From contig NZ_CP044522.1 of the NCBI RefSeq assembly GCF_016495405.1, positions 2,927,638-2,991,637 of the forward strand: a stretch of 64,000 nt of DNA, given 5' to 3'. Positions within the stretch are counted from its first letter, which is position 1. Each line of letters opens with the position of its first letter. Origin of the DNA: Cobetia sp. cqz5-12. Lineage in GTDB: Bacteria; Pseudomonadota; Gammaproteobacteria; Pseudomonadales; Halomonadaceae. Positions 20,043 to 30,157 of this stretch are shown in pieces. The notes beneath the pieces are model-generated. The model made no database searches. It was not told the origin of the DNA and saw only the letters and a program-made list of their open reading frames with translations. The position numbers and the translations under genes are program-made.

Positions 20043-21767
20043 TCACACAGCGACCGGACCGGCTTCCTCGGCACGTTCCGCTTCACTGCGCGCACTGCTT
20101 TCCAGACCGCGATTGACCGCCGACAGCACGGCCTTGAGCGACGCGCTCACGGTATCGCCATCTTCAGCCATGCCGCAGACACGCTTGCCATCCAGGTTGA
20201 GCATCACGAAGGCCACCGCGACGGCATCGCTGCCTTCACCGAGGGCGTGCTCACCGTAATCCACCACGCTGACGGTGGAGCCGGTGTGACGCTGCCAGGC
20301 ATCCATGAAGGCGGAGATGGCACCGTTGCCTTCACCGGCCAGCGCGATCTGCTCGCCCTTGTCATCGACCAGTGTCGCGGTGAGCTTCTCGGCCCCTTCG
20401 CGATCCAGACGATAGCCCTTGAGACTCAGCGGCGCCTCACGCTTGAAGCTGGCATCGAGAATCGCGCGAATCTGGTCGCTGGACAGCTCACCACTGACCT
20501 GCTCGCTGGCCTTCTGCACGTGCGGCGCAAGCTCGAGACTCATCCAGCGCGGCAGGCTGATGCCGTGATCGCGCTCGAGCAGGAAGGCCATGCCACCCTT
20601 GCCGGACTGGCTGTTGACGCGGATCACCGCCTGAAAGTCGCGACCCAGATCCTGCGGGTCGATGGGCAGATAGGCGACCTGCCACGGCTCATCCGCCTGC
20701 TGCTTCTTGAGGCACTTGCGGATGGCATCCTGGTGACTGCCGGAGAAAGCGGTGTAGACCAGCTCACCGACCCACGGGTGACGCGGGTGAACCGGCAGAT
20801 TGGTGCACTCGGTGTAGACCTGGATGATCTCGTCCGGGTTGGAGAGATCCAGCTCCGGATCGATGCCCTGGCTGTAGAGGTTCATCGCCAGGGTGATCAA
20901 GTCCATGTTGCCGGTGCGCTCACCATTGCCCAGCAGGGTGCCTTCGATGCGGTCAGCGCCGGCCAGCAGGCCAAGTTCGGCAGCAGCGGCGGCTCCACCA
21001 CGGTCGTTGTGGGTGTGCAGCGAGATGATCGCGCAGTCACGACGGCTCAGGTGCTTGATGAAGTACTCGACCTGATCGGCGAAGTGATTGGCCGGGCCCA
21101 CTTCCACCGTGGCCGGCAGGTTGAGGATGCAGCGTTTTTCCGGCGTCGGCTGCCAGACATCCATCACCGCCTCACACACCTCGACGGCGTAATCCATCTC
21201 GGTGGAGGTGAAGCTCTCCGGCGAGTACTGGAACACCCAGTTGGTGTCCGGATAGCGCTCGGCGTAGTCCTTGACCAGCTGTGCACCCTCGACGGCGATG
21301 GCCTTGATGCCGTCACGGTCCATCTCGAACACCCGCTCACGCTGCACGGTGGAGGTGGAGTTGTAGACGTGAACGACGGCATCACGCGCACCGACCAGCG
21401 ATTCGAAGGTACGCGCGATCAGGTGCTCACGCGCCTGCACCAGCACCTGGATGCTGACGCCTTCCGGGACCTGATCCTCCTCGATCAACCAGCGCACGAA
21501 GTCGAAATCGAGCTGACTGGCGGAGGGGAAACCGACTTCGATCTCCTTGAGGCCGATCTTGACCAGCAGCTTCCACATCAGCTTCTTCTGCTCGACCGTC
21601 ATCGGCTCGAGCAGCGCCTGATTGCCATCACGCAGGTCGACACTCGCCCATAGCGGCGCCTGGGTCACGGTACGCGACGGCCACTGGCGGTCGGTCAGTG
21701 CAACAGGGGTCACGGGGCGATATTTGGTGTGGTCGAAGGCAGCACTTGGCGTGGATGCAGCAGTCAT
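20043..21767 (-). CDS. leuA: 2-isopropylmalate synthase (long form)
   Basis: First committed step of leucine synthesis: acetyl-CoA + 3-methyl-2-oxobutanoate to 2-isopropylmalate. 574 residues, of the longer LeuA type rather than the ~520-residue E. coli type. The HMGL-like TIM barrel carries [12 protein letters not shown] with the metal-binding Asp and [20 protein letters not shown] with metal-binding His and catalytic residues. The C-terminal LeuA dimer/allosteric domain (about 430-574) would mediate leucine feedback. The ATG at 21767 is preferred to an upstream in-frame one because [18 protein letters not shown] leads directly into the family N-terminus. Confidence 0.96.
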   Translation of the reverse strand: MTAASTPSAAFDHTKYRPVTPVALTDRQWPSRTVTQAPLWASVDLRDGNQALLEPMTVEQKKLMWKLLVKIGLKEIEVGFPSASQLDFDFVRWLIEEDQVPEGVSIQVLVQAREHLIARTFESLVGARDAVVHVYNSTSTVQRERVFEMDRDGIKAIAVEGAQLVKDYAERYPDTNWVFQYSPESFTSTEMDYAVEVCEAVMDVWQPTPEKRCILNLPATVEVGPANHFADQVEYFIKHLSRRDCAIISLHTHNDRGGAAAAAELGLLAGADRIEGTLLGNGERTGNMDLITLAMNLYSQGIDPELDLSNPDEIIQVYTECTNLPVHPRHPWVGELVYTAFSGSHQDAIRKCLKKQQADEPWQVAYLPIDPQDLGRDFQAVIRVNSQSGKGGMAFLLERDHGISLPRWMSLELAPHVQKASEQVSGELSSDQIRAILDASFKREAPLSLKGYRLDREGAEKLTATLVDDKGEQIALAGEGNGAISAFMDAWQRHTGSTVSVVDYGEHALGEGSDAVAVAFVMLNLDGKRVCGMAEDGDTVSASLKAVLSAVNRGLESSARSEAERAEEAGPVAV

Positions 21768-22324
21768 GGTCGTGTCCTTGGCGGTCTGGGTGCGAAAAAC
21801 CGGCAATCGAGGCCCGAAACGGGAGATCGATGGCACCTTTCGCACTCAACAGTGTCCCAATCGGGGCGCCTGAGTAAATGTGAGATGACGAAGGCTTGGA
21901 AGCCTTGCATCCGAAAGCTTGCCGTCAGCAGGGCAAGCAAGCAAGTCGGGGGCAGCGTAACGTCACTGCCCGCCGCAAGCTCCGGGACCGGATCACGGTC
22001 ACCAGCGTGGAGAGAAGGACGATGGGATCACCATCAGAGCCCTTTCGGCAGCCTCGCTTCGATCAGAAGCCGACTGCATTCCGCGTTCACCGGTTGCATG
22101 AGGCGAGTCGCCAGCGCCGGTGGCTCATCCTGCTCAGGTCTGTCGTTCGCGTCGTGCGTCATGTCATGCGATAGCCACGACTCGAGCGGGCGTCTTCATC
22201 GCTGAGCAGTGATTACAGTATATGCCGCATATCAGGGCGGACGATTGCGAAAACCACATGACATCGCCATCTTAAAAGCAGATTATTTCACCATTCACAT
22301 CTTCATCGCTAATGGATTGCGAAA
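21768..22324. other. Divergent intergenic region leuA / Lrp-type regulator
   Basis: About 557 bases, expected to hold both promoters. On the minus strand a short Leu-rich run (TTG CTT GCC CTG CTG near 21923-21938) lies in a frame ending at ATGA over the leuA start, but it has no ribosome-binding site. GATTGCGAAAA occurs twice (about 22245 and 22314) ahead of the regulator. No RNA gene was recognised. Confidence 0.4.
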
Positions 22325-22813
22325 ATGAGCCAGAATATTCCTCTCCCGACACTGGACCGCTTCGACCGTCGCATTCTTGACGAGCTTCAGCACTCGGGTC
22401 GCATCAGCAATCAGGAACTCGCGGAGCGCATTGGCCTGTCCCCGTCACCTTGCCTGCGCCGTGTCCGTGCGCTGGAAGAAAGCGGCATGATCACCGGCTA
22501 CCGCGCCCAGATAGATGCCCGCAAGCTGGGACTCAGTCTGATGGCGTTGCTGCATATCTCGATGGACCGCCACACCCCGGAGCGCTTCACCAACTTCGAG
22601 GACACCATCGCCTCGCTGCCCCAGGTGATGGAATGCCTGCTGATCACCGGCCAGGAAGCCGACTACCAGCTCAAGGTGGTGGTCAAGGACATGGATGACT
22701 ATCACGACCTGCTGCTCAAGCAGATCACCCGCATCGAGGGGGTGACCGGCGTGCATTCGAGCTTCGTGCTGCGTCAGGTGATCGATCACCAGCGCGTCCC
22801 GACGACCTCCTGA
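22325..22813 (+). CDS. Lrp/AsnC-family transcriptional regulator
   Basis: 162 residues: an N-terminal winged HTH (LDRFDRRILDELQHSGRISN, then LAERIGLSPSPCLRRVRALE, about residues 10-60) and a C-terminal RAM/ACT-like ligand-binding domain. GVTGVHSSFVLRQV is near the end. Proteins of this group sense amino acids as octamers. It stands between leuA and hppD, and either could be a target. It is closer to the specialised Lrp-like regulators than to global Lrp; which amino acid it senses is unknown. Confidence 0.93.
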   Translation: MSQNIPLPTLDRFDRRILDELQHSGRISNQELAERIGLSPSPCLRRVRALEESGMITGYRAQIDARKLGLSLMALLHISMDRHTPERFTNFEDTIASLPQVMECLLITGQEADYQLKVVVKDMDDYHDLLLKQITRIEGVTGVHSSFVLRQVIDHQRVPTTS

Positions 22814-22866
22814 GCCCGACTGTACAAACCAGGTCTTTCAACTCGAATTTTCTAGCTCGGCTACCC

Positions 22867-22910
22867 AGCACGAAAGCCCCGCCGGCTACCACTGGCGGGG
22901 CTTTTGTGCT
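22867..22910. terminator. Bidirectional terminator, Lrp-type regulator / hppD
   Basis: Stem AAAGCCCCGCC / GGCGGGGCTTT with AGCAC/GTGCT outer pairing, between two convergent genes. A-rich left and T-rich right flanks fit intrinsic termination in both directions. Confidence 0.88.
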
Positions 22911-22928
22911 GCTGAAGCACTATCATGA

Positions 22929-24008
22929 TCACTCGCCGCCGATGATACCGCGGCGTATCTGGTCTTCCTCGATGGATTCGAACAGCGCCTTGAAGTTGCC
23001 CTCGCCAAAGCCATCGTTGCCCTTGCGCTGGATGATCTCGAAGAAGATCGGCCCGATCACCGTCTCGGTGAAGATCTGCAACAGAATCCCCTCCCCCGGC
23101 GCACCATCGACCAGCAGGTTCAATGCCTTGAGGTCCTCGACATTCTCTTCGTGGTTGGGCACCCGCGCATCGACCTTCTCATAATAGGTGGCCGGCGTGG
23201 TCAGGAAGGTGACGCCATTGGCCTTGAGCGCCTTGACGGTGGCATGAATATCATCCGTCGCCATCGCCAGATGCTGGATGCCTTCCCCATTGTATTCGCG
23301 GATGAATTCCGCGATCTGGGAGTCATCATCGGCGGACTCGTTGATGGGAATGTGCATCTTGCCGCAGGGCGCCGTCATCGCGCGCGAGAAGAGCCCGGTC
23401 ATCTTGCCTTCGATATCGAAATAGCGGATCTCACGGAAGTTGGCGATACGCGCATAGAAGTCTGCCCACACATCCATCTGGCCACGCCCGACATTGTGGG
23501 TCAGGTGATCCAGCGTATGCAGACCGACACTGTTGGCATTCTCGATTGCGCCGTCGATGGCGACGAAATCGGTATCGTAGATCGAGCGCTCACGGTGATG
23601 GTCCACGAAGTACAGCACGGAACCGCCGATGCCCTGCACCGCGGGGATGCCCACCTCGCCCAGCCCGACCGGATGCTCGACGCTGCGCGCACCGTGCGCC
23701 AATGCGTAGCGATGCGCCTGCTCGGCATCCGCCACACGCCAGGCCATCGCACAGGCACTCGGGCCGTGAATCGCCGCAAATTCCGCCGCCGGGCTATTCG
23801 GCTCGGCGTTGAGCACCACATTGATCCCATGCTGCTGGAACAGGAACACCTGCTTGGAGCGATGGCGACGGGTCTCGGTAAATCCGAGCTGGTTGAACAA
23901 CTTGCGCAGGGCATCGATGCCGGCCGCATCCGGGGCCGTGAACTCGACGAACTCGAAGCCGTCCGTGCCGATGGGATTGTGCTGTTCGATACGCGCCGGT
24001 GCGTTCAT
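22929..24008 (-). CDS. hppD: 4-hydroxyphenylpyruvate dioxygenase
   Basis: Fe(II) enzyme converting 4-hydroxyphenylpyruvate to homogentisate in tyrosine breakdown. 359 residues, normal length. Iron ligands are visible: His in LDHLTHNVGRGQMD, His in GIQHLAMATDDI and the C-terminal Glu in IGPIFFEIIQRKGNDGFGEG. The start at 24008 (MNAPARIEQHNPIGTDGFEF) follows AGGAAC. Functionally it takes the product of phhC encoded 11 kb away. The rest of the homogentisate pathway is not in this window. Confidence 0.97.
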   Translation of the reverse strand: MNAPARIEQHNPIGTDGFEFVEFTAPDAAGIDALRKLFNQLGFTETRRHRSKQVFLFQQHGINVVLNAEPNSPAAEFAAIHGPSACAMAWRVADAEQAHRYALAHGARSVEHPVGLGEVGIPAVQGIGGSVLYFVDHHRERSIYDTDFVAIDGAIENANSVGLHTLDHLTHNVGRGQMDVWADFYARIANFREIRYFDIEGKMTGLFSRAMTAPCGKMHIPINESADDDSQIAEFIREYNGEGIQHLAMATDDIHATVKALKANGVTFLTTPATYYEKVDARVPNHEENVEDLKALNLLVDGAPGEGILLQIFTETVIGPIFFEIIQRKGNDGFGEGNFKALFESIEEDQIRRGIIGGE

Positions 24009-24364
24009 GAGGTGTTCCTGAGTCAGGCTGCCGACAAGGCAGGCAAGGTAGAGAGAAGGCGGGCAACATCCTTCATGACAGGCAAACGCGCCGCGGATCA
24101 CCTGTGATGTCCCGATTCCGTTATCGGGAATCTATGCCTTGCCTGCCGCCCTGCCCATGCACCTTGCGCCCTCATTGGTGCCGTACCCTGCCTCCCCCCA
24201 CGCCAGACATGTAACGAAACTCTGCCATGGCGTTGACGGTCCTCTCGACACTGTTCACCCGGGGCGCTCTCACTGCCGCGAGCGCCTGACACTGCGTCAT
24301 GCTTTCTTTACATCTATCGGCGCGTCGCGCCTGCGACTGCCGCATGCCCGTCTTGCGTTGGCCG
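24009..24364. other. Intergenic region between hppD and argO
   Basis: About 356 bases holding the hppD promoter region and the argO 3' end. ATCACCTGTGAT near 24098 is a small palindrome but not a TyrR box. No gene, terminator or promoter could be supported. Confidence 0.4.
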
Positions 24365-24970
24365 CTAGAGCCAGGCACCGCTGCCCAGCTGCCAGGCCAC
24401 CCACAGCAGAATCGTGGCGATGAAGGCCTCGATGACCTGCCAGGCACGCGGGCTGGTCAGACGTGGCGCCAGCCAGCCGGCACATGCCACCAGGCCGAAG
24501 AACCAGCCGATGGAGGCCAGGCTCGCCCCGACGATGAAGCTTTCAGGGGACGGCTGCTGAGCGCCGATCGCGCCCAGCATCACCAGCGTATCCAGATAGA
24601 CCTGGGGATTGAGCAGCGTGACGGCCAATGTCGCCGCCAGCACCTTGCCGAGACTGGCCTTGAGGGCATTGCTTGCCGTCAGCTGACCACCAGTGCGCAT
24701 GCGCCCCAACGCCTTGAATGCCTGCCAGAGCAGAAACGCCACGCCGCCCCAGCGGGCAAAGCTCATCAACAGCGGCGATTGCTGCATGAGCGCGCCAAGC
24801 CCGAGCACGCCGGCGATGATCAGCACGCCATCACACAGCGCGCAGAGCCCCGCCACCCACCATTGATGCTCGCGCTTGAGCCCCTGCCCCAACACGAAGG
24901 CATTCTGCGCCCCGATGGCGATGATCAAGCCTGCGCCTACCCCTGCCCCATTGAAGAATGACCACCACAT
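24365..24970 (-). CDS. argO: LysE/ArgO-type basic amino acid exporter
   Basis: LysE-superfamily inner-membrane exporter of arginine and/or lysine, 201 residues with about six transmembrane helices. The N-terminal GAGLIIAIGAQNAFVLGQGL and TLLNPQVYLDTLVMLGAIGA are family signatures, the latter with the conserved Asn-Pro. It is transcribed divergently from an ArgP-type LysR regulator, the standard regulator-exporter pairing. The start is placed at MWWSFFNGAGVG; 15 codons upstream look non-coding. Confidence 0.92.
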   Translation of the reverse strand: MWWSFFNGAGVGAGLIIAIGAQNAFVLGQGLKREHQWWVAGLCALCDGVLIIAGVLGLGALMQQSPLLMSFARWGGVAFLLWQAFKALGRMRTGGQLTASNALKASLGKVLAATLAVTLLNPQVYLDTLVMLGAIGAQQPSPESFIVGASLASIGWFFGLVACAGWLAPRLTSPRAWQVIEAFIATILLWVAWQLGSGAWL

Positions 24971-25105
24971 ATCGCCTGTCCTTTCGTCGTGTCGTTGCCG
25001 TGACTGACGACGCATGCCACGACTGTCAGTGCTGAGGCAGGCAGAGTACGCTAGGATGAATCCATCAAGGAAATTGATTCAAGGAATGGATCATAAGGAA
25101 TACTG

Positions 25106-26044
25106 ATGCTGGACTATAAACTGCTGGAGGCACTGGCGGCCGTCATCGATCAGGCGGGCTTTGAACGTGGGGCGCGAGCTCTGGGGCTGACGCAGTCAGC
25201 GGTCTCGCAGCGCATCAAGCTGCTGGAGGCACGGCTGGGGCAGCCGGTACTGGTGCGTACACCGCGCCTGGGGCCGACGCCGCTCGGGCGGCGCCTGCTC
25301 AATCATGTCCAGCAGGTGCGCCTGTTGGAGCATGACCTTCTCGACCAGATTCCCGCCCTCGGCGAGAGCGAACAGCGGCTGCGTATCGCCATCAATGCCG
25401 ATTCACTGGCCACCTGGTGGCCGACCGTCACCGGCAGTTTCTGTCGCGAGCGCGAGCTGTTGCTGGACATGCTGGTGGAAGATCAGGAAGTGGCGCTCAG
25501 GCGCATGCGCGATGGAGAAGTCGCAGGCTGCATCTGTGCCACACCGCGCCCGGTGCAGGGTGCGCGCTCACACCCGCTGGGCAGCATGCGCTATCGGGCG
25601 CTGGCCAGCCCGGACTTCGTGCAACGCCATATCACGAAGAAGGGCCGCGCCATCCCGCCCATACTGGCGGCCGAGACCCTGCGTCGCATGCCTGCCATCG
25701 TCTATGGCCGTGATGACCGCCTGCAACACCGGCTGTTGTCGACCATGGGCTTCGATGAACCCTTCCCCCACCACCTCTGCCCGTCGTCGGAAGGTTTCGT
25801 GCGCCTGGCCTTGAGCGGCATGGGCTACGGCATGATTCCCGAACAGCAGGCGGCGCATCTGCTGGCCAGTGGTGAGCTGGTGGATATCGCGCCGAACCAT
25901 GCCCTCGATGTGCCGCTTTACTGGCATCACTGGCGCCACGGTGGCAGCACGCTGGACAAGCTCACCGACCATCTGTTGCGGGAATGTGCCACGGCATTGC
26001 GCCCGATGCCGGAGCAGGAGACGCCCCGCCCCGGCATGCTGTAA
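25106..26044 (+). CDS. argP: ArgP/LysG-type LysR transcriptional regulator
   Basis: LysR-family activator of 312 residues. The N-terminus (MLDYKLLEALAAVIDQAGFERGA) and helix-turn-helix LTQSAVSQRIKLLEARLGQPVLVR closely follow ArgP/LysG. In E. coli and Corynebacterium these activate the divergent argO/lysE exporter in response to Arg or Lys. The divergent arrangement with an ArgO homologue is conserved here. AAGGA precedes the ATG. Confidence 0.92.
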   Translation: MLDYKLLEALAAVIDQAGFERGARALGLTQSAVSQRIKLLEARLGQPVLVRTPRLGPTPLGRRLLNHVQQVRLLEHDLLDQIPALGESEQRLRIAINADSLATWWPTVTGSFCRERELLLDMLVEDQEVALRRMRDGEVAGCICATPRPVQGARSHPLGSMRYRALASPDFVQRHITKKGRAIPPILAAETLRRMPAIVYGRDDRLQHRLLSTMGFDEPFPHHLCPSSEGFVRLALSGMGYGMIPEQQAAHLLASGELVDIAPNHALDVPLYWHHWRHGGSTLDKLTDHLLRECATALRPMPEQETPRPGML

Positions 26045-26076
26045 GCGCACGCTTCATCCGGGCATCAGGCCCAGCA

Positions 26077-26129
26077 AAAGAGGCTCAGCGCAGGAGGCTC
26101 AGAACAAAAGGCTCAACACAGGAGCCTCA
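26077..26129 (-). repeat. 14-bp tandem array with TGA triplets at the argE 3' end
   Basis: In the argE direction four units of 14 bases each begin with TGA (TGAGGCTCCTGTGT, TGAGCCTTTTGTTC, TGAGCCTCCTGCGC, TGAGCCTCTTTTGC). The first TGA is the argE stop codon itself, so the array starts at the end of the gene. Confidence 0.8.
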
Positions 26130-27365
26130 ACCGCCCTGCTGCTCACGCACCAGCTGGGCCAGGAAACGATCGCAGGCCGCCAGCTGGCTGAGTTCGATGT
26201 ACTCGTTGGCCTGATGCGCGACCCCGATGGAGCCTGGCCCGCAGACCACGGTCGGCCAGCCTTCGCTCTGGAACTGGCCCGCCTCCGTGGTGTACGCCAC
26301 GGCCTCGCTGGCCCGCTGATCGCCCAGCAGGCGCTGGCAGAGGCGAATGGCCGGATCCCGATCGCCATGCCCCAATGAAGGCACCGTTTCCACCGTGCGT
26401 TCACTGCGGATCGCCACTTCAGGTGCCCGCTCTCGATAAGGGGCGACCAGACGCTCGGCGTGGGCATCGATCTCCGCCAGCATCGCCTCGACATCCTCGC
26501 CCGGCAGATGGCGCAGCTCCCAGTCGAAGATGCACTCCCCGGCGGTGATGTTGACCGCCGTGCCGCCCTCGATACGCCCGACATGCAGACTGGCGTGGGG
26601 CACATCGAAGCGTTCGTCCAGATGGCCGCAGTCGATGCGCGCCTGCATGCGGTCCTCGATGAAGGTCACCATGCGCGCCGCCAGATGGATGGCGCTCACC
26701 CCCTGATAGACCAGGCTGGAATGCGACGGCTTGCCGGTCACCGTGGTGCGCAGATCGGTAATGCCCTTGTGGGCATCGACGATCGCCATCATGGTCGGCT
26801 CGCCCACCAGCACCGCCGCCGGACGCGGCAGGCGGTCACGCAGGCGCGCGATCATGCGCGGCGCCCCCAGACAGCCGATCTCCTCGTCATAGGAAAAGGC
26901 AAGAATCACCGGCTTCTTGAGCGTGCCCGCGCGCTGGGCATCCACCAGCGCCGGCACCGCCGCCATGCAGCAGGCGATGAACCCCTTCATGTCAGAAGAA
27001 CCGCGCCCATAGAGGCGACCCTCGGCCTCACGCAGCGTGAAGGGATCGCTATCCCAGGCCTGCCCCTCCACCGGCACCACATCGGTGTGCCCGGAGAGCA
27101 CCACACCCCCCTCGATTTCCGGCCCGATCACCGCCAGCAGATTGGCCTTGTCGCCACCATCGTTGTGGATGACCTCGGCACTGACGCCGACCACTTCCAG
27201 GGCATCACGCAGGCAATGGATCAACGCCAGATTCGACTCGCGTGACACGGTATTGAAGCTGACCAGGTGCGCCAGCCAGTCGCGGCTGTTGGGCCAGTCG
27301 GAAAAATCGGCGTGCTGTGGCATCAGGCTGGCGGTACTGGCGATGGGGGACGCTGAAGCGGACAT
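26127..27365 (-). CDS. argE: Acetylornithine deacetylase
   Basis: M20 metallopeptidase-family enzyme hydrolysing N-acetylornithine to ornithine in arginine synthesis. 412 residues. LSGHTDVVPVEGQAW (His, Asp metal ligands), GRGSSDMKGFIACCMAA and FSYDEEIGCLGAP (catalytic Glu pair) are typical of ArgE. Two ATGs lie six bases apart. The inner one (27365) has AGGA at proper spacing; the outer (27371) would have AGGA touching the start. Convergent with the argP-type regulator. Confidence 0.93.
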   Translation of the reverse strand: MSASASPIASTASLMPQHADFSDWPNSRDWLAHLVSFNTVSRESNLALIHCLRDALEVVGVSAEVIHNDGGDKANLLAVIGPEIEGGVVLSGHTDVVPVEGQAWDSDPFTLREAEGRLYGRGSSDMKGFIACCMAAVPALVDAQRAGTLKKPVILAFSYDEEIGCLGAPRMIARLRDRLPRPAAVLVGEPTMMAIVDAHKGITDLRTTVTGKPSHSSLVYQGVSAIHLAARMVTFIEDRMQARIDCGHLDERFDVPHASLHVGRIEGGTAVNITAGECIFDWELRHLPGEDVEAMLAEIDAHAERLVAPYRERAPEVAIRSERTVETVPSLGHGDRDPAIRLCQRLLGDQRASEAVAYTTEAGQFQSEGWPTVVCGPGSIGVAHQANEYIELSQLAACDRFLAQLVREQQGG

Positions 27366-27507
27366 GGGCATTCCTGTGCAGATACAGTCAGAGCGGAGAG
27401 CACCACACGCAGCGCGCTGGCCTCATATGCTCACCGGTATAGCGCAGCGCCTCTTCGACAACAAGGGCCTGGCTGCAACATCCGCCTGGCAGGCACGCTT
27501 CAAAAAA

Positions 27508-27550
27508 GACGACGCTGCCACACCCGCTGAAAGGGCGTGGCAGCGTCGTC
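27508..27550. terminator. Terminator downstream of fdhA
   Basis: Perfect 14-bp stem (27508-27521 with 27537-27550), with six As on its left, i.e. a T-tract on the minus strand. That places it as terminator of fdhA, which ends at 27598. Confidence 0.88.
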
Positions 27551-27597
27551 TGTGGTGACAGAACTCCGCTACGGGCGGGATTCAGGCCGTGATGGCA

Positions 27598-28806
27598 TCA
27601 GGCGGCACGGCCGTTGCGCACCATGGCGTGAGGATCGATGACGAATTTCTTGGCAGCGCCGCCATCGAAATCCGCATAGCCCTGCGGCGCTTCTTCCAGA
27701 CTGATGACCTGCACATTGACCGCATCGGCGATATTGACGCGCCCGAACAGGATCGCCTGCATCAGCGGGCGGTGATACTTCATCACCGGGCACTGGCCCG
27801 TGTGCAGCGAGTGGGACTTGGCCCAGCCCAGCCCGAAGCGCATCGACAGCGCCCCGACCTTGGCGGCCTCATCCTCGGCGCCCGGGTCTTCGGTGACATA
27901 GAGGCCGGGGATTCCGATCTGGCCGCCGGCACGCGTCAGCGCCATTGCCGAGTTGAGCACCGTGGCCGGTTGCTCACGGCCATGGTCACACCCACAGCCA
28001 TGCGCCTCGAAGCCGACGCAGTCGACGAAGCAATCCACTTCGCGCTCGCCGAGAATCACCTCGACCTTGTCCTCCATCGAGCCTTCCTGACGCAGATCGA
28101 TGGTCTCGCAGCCGAAGCTCTCGGCCTGCTGCAAGCGCTCGGGGATCATGTCACCGACGATGACACAGGCCGCACCCAGCAGCTGAGCGGAGACGGCCGC
28201 CGCCAGCCCGACCGGCCCGGCGCCCGCGATATACACCGTGGAGCCCGGTCCTACCCCCGCGGTCACACAGCCGTGGAAACCGGTGGGGAAGATATCGGAC
28301 AGCAGCGTCAGATCACGGATCTTCTCCATCGCCTGGTCGGCATCCGGGAACTTGAGCAGGTTGAAGTCGGCATAGGGCACCATGACGTAATCCGTCTGAC
28401 CACCAGTCCAGCCGCCCATGTCGACATAGCCGTAGGCCGCGCCGGGACGCGCCGGATTGACGTTCAGACAGATGCCCGTCTTGCCTTCCTTGCAGTTGCG
28501 GCAGCGGCCGCAGGCAATGTTGAAGGGGACCGAGACGATGTCACCCACCTTGATGAATTCCACATCGCGCCCGGCCTCGACGACCAGACCGGTGATCTCG
28601 TGGCCCAGTACCAGGCCCTGCGGCGCCGTGGTGCGGCCTCGCACCATGTGCTGATCACTGCCGCAGATATTGGTCGAGACGACCTTGAGGATGACCCCGT
28701 GTTCACACTTGCGATTTCCCAGCGCCAGGGTCGGATAGTTCAGTGATTCGACACTCACCTTCCCCGCTCCCTGGTAGACAACTCCGCGATTGGCATTGGC
28801 TGACAT
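27598..28806 (-). CDS. fdhA: Glutathione-independent formaldehyde dehydrogenase
   Basis: Zinc medium-chain dehydrogenase oxidising formaldehyde to formate with NAD+, of the Pseudomonas putida FdhA type. 402 residues, as expected (~399). CGSDQHMVRGRTTAPQGLVL and GHEITG hold catalytic zinc ligands; CGRCRNCKEGKTGIC the structural-zinc cysteines; GAGPVGLAAAVSAQLLGA the NAD-binding motif. The long insert and HGCGCDHGRE segment fit this subclass. The ATG at 28806 has AGGAG; the upstream in-frame ATG does not. Single-gene unit. Confidence 0.94.
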   Translation of the reverse strand: MSANANRGVVYQGAGKVSVESLNYPTLALGNRKCEHGVILKVVSTNICGSDQHMVRGRTTAPQGLVLGHEITGLVVEAGRDVEFIKVGDIVSVPFNIACGRCRNCKEGKTGICLNVNPARPGAAYGYVDMGGWTGGQTDYVMVPYADFNLLKFPDADQAMEKIRDLTLLSDIFPTGFHGCVTAGVGPGSTVYIAGAGPVGLAAAVSAQLLGAACVIVGDMIPERLQQAESFGCETIDLRQEGSMEDKVEVILGEREVDCFVDCVGFEAHGCGCDHGREQPATVLNSAMALTRAGGQIGIPGLYVTEDPGAEDEAAKVGALSMRFGLGWAKSHSLHTGQCPVMKYHRPLMQAILFGRVNIADAVNVQVISLEEAPQGYADFDGGAAKKFVIDPHAMVRNGRAA

Positions 28807-29236
28807 GACGTGCTCCTGACTGGCATGGGGGTTTGGCACGTGGCCGGCGTCAGGCAGACAAGCTGGCTTGCGCCGCCCGTCACTTTTCCTGCACCGGCCA
28901 CCAGCCCGCGGTCGGTGGCGTCCAACCGCAAGGGCTTCTGCAGACTAGGCCAGTTGTCACAGGTAGGCTGTCCAGATGAGGCATCGACATACCTGAATGA
29001 GACAGTTCACGACCAAAGTGTCACTTCGGCTATCCCGCAGCCCGCTCGCCAGTGCCTCGCGCCTCTGCTGTTGGCGGCAGGCGACAGTCAGCGTCGATGC
29101 ATCTCGACACTTGAAGCGCGCGCCCATACCCCCCAGTACTGATGTCAGCGTCATCTTGACGACAGAAATTGCGACCCGAGCCCGTTTTCATGACGGCTCG
29201 GGAAGACAGCTCTGAAAGACACTTCAAGGAGAGATC
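28807..29236. other. Divergent intergenic region fdhA / small lipoprotein
   Basis: About 430 bases without a supported gene. An 8-bp perfect hairpin (29175-29182 with 29195-29202) lies 34 bases ahead of the lipoprotein start and lacks a T-tract, so it is more likely a leader structure than a terminator. Confidence 0.4.
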
Positions 29237-29614
29237 ATGACCCTGACATCCAATGCCCTGCGCAATTCCTGCATGACCCTGGCCATCGTCGGTTCCGCCT
29301 TCATTGCCGGTTGCGGCAACACCAGCGTGATAGAGAAGCAGGACACGCGCTACGAAGTCAGCGCCGTCGATGAAGACCGCGATGATGCCATCGCACAGGT
29401 CAAGGAGCGCGCACTCGAGGTGTGTGAAGAGCAGGACCGCGACAAGTACGATGTGCTCGACTCGCGCGTCTTCGGCCCGCACGACGCCACCGCCAAGGCT
29501 GCCGATGGCAATGACCAGCTGGAAGGCGGTACCGTCAATGAAGACACCGAAATGGCTGCCGCCACCCATGAAGGCGAAGGCTACAAGGTCGTCTGGACCG
29601 TACGCTGCCGCTGA
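29237..29614 (+). CDS. Small predicted lipoprotein of unknown function
   Basis: 125 residues. The N-terminal signal ends in a lipobox (IAGC, lipidated Cys about residue 26), followed by an acidic, hydrophilic domain with three further cysteines (VCEEQ, and CR at the C-terminus among them). I do not recognise the family. AAGGAGAG precedes the ATG at good distance and a terminator follows, so it is probably a real monocistronic gene. The length and single domain suggest a periplasm-facing lipoprotein. Confidence 0.8.
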   Translation: MTLTSNALRNSCMTLAIVGSAFIAGCGNTSVIEKQDTRYEVSAVDEDRDDAIAQVKERALEVCEEQDRDKYDVLDSRVFGPHDATAKAADGNDQLEGGTVNEDTEMAAATHEGEGYKVVWTVRCR

Positions 29615-29707
29615 GGCGTTCCCCGTCAGGTAGCGTGACCTGACAGCGCGATCGAACGCGAAAGCGAAAGCCGTAACGACGGCGAAATGAATGCACAGCA
29701 TCCGTCA

Positions 29708-29733
29708 GAAAGCCGCCCCCAGGGGCGGCTTTC
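29708..29733 (+). terminator. Terminator of the small lipoprotein gene
   Basis: Perfect 12-bp stem GAAAGCCGCCCC / GGGGCGGCTTTC with a 2-base centre, ending in a short T-rich run, 94 bases after the stop codon. Confidence 0.85.
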
Positions 29734-30157
29734 TTGCGTTCCGACACCCGAGGATGGCACGGGAAAACCGACACTGCGGAGCCTGAGTTTCGAGACCGCA
29801 ACCTTGGGTTGCCCCAGAAATCAGTCAATTGCACCGCCCCATTAGACGACTCTTGACTATGCTGAGATGAAAGCTGTCCCAGCGCCGCCCCTGATCGACA
29901 TATGAGATTGGTGAAGAGTGAGCACCCGCCGCCGGACTGGCACACCTGCGGCGACTCGGACACTGAACATGCATGAACCTTGTTGCATGGGGCTCGCGAC
30001 ATGAATCGCGCAGCATGCATCTCACTGAATAAAGCTCGCGCATTGCCATGCGAGACGTTCGACAGCCCTATCGCCCGAGGACTGTCGATCACTGCCATAC
30101 GCCATGACGAACCCATCAGGACTCTCTGCGCCCGCGCGCCGTCAAGGAGGCTTTTCC
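29734..30157. other. Upstream region of cfa
   Basis: About 424 bases between the terminator and cfa. A TATGCT preceded by C (CTATGCT, about 29859) could be an RpoS-type -10, in line with sigma-S control of cfa in E. coli, but there is no good -35 and the assignment is weak. No gene seen. Confidence 0.3.

Noticed and set aside
21768..21960. Leucine leader peptide for leuA attenuation
   Set aside because: A run TTG CTT GCC CTG CTG lies in a frame that ends over the leuA start, but it has no ribosome-binding site, is too far from any terminator hairpin and lacks consecutive Leu codons.
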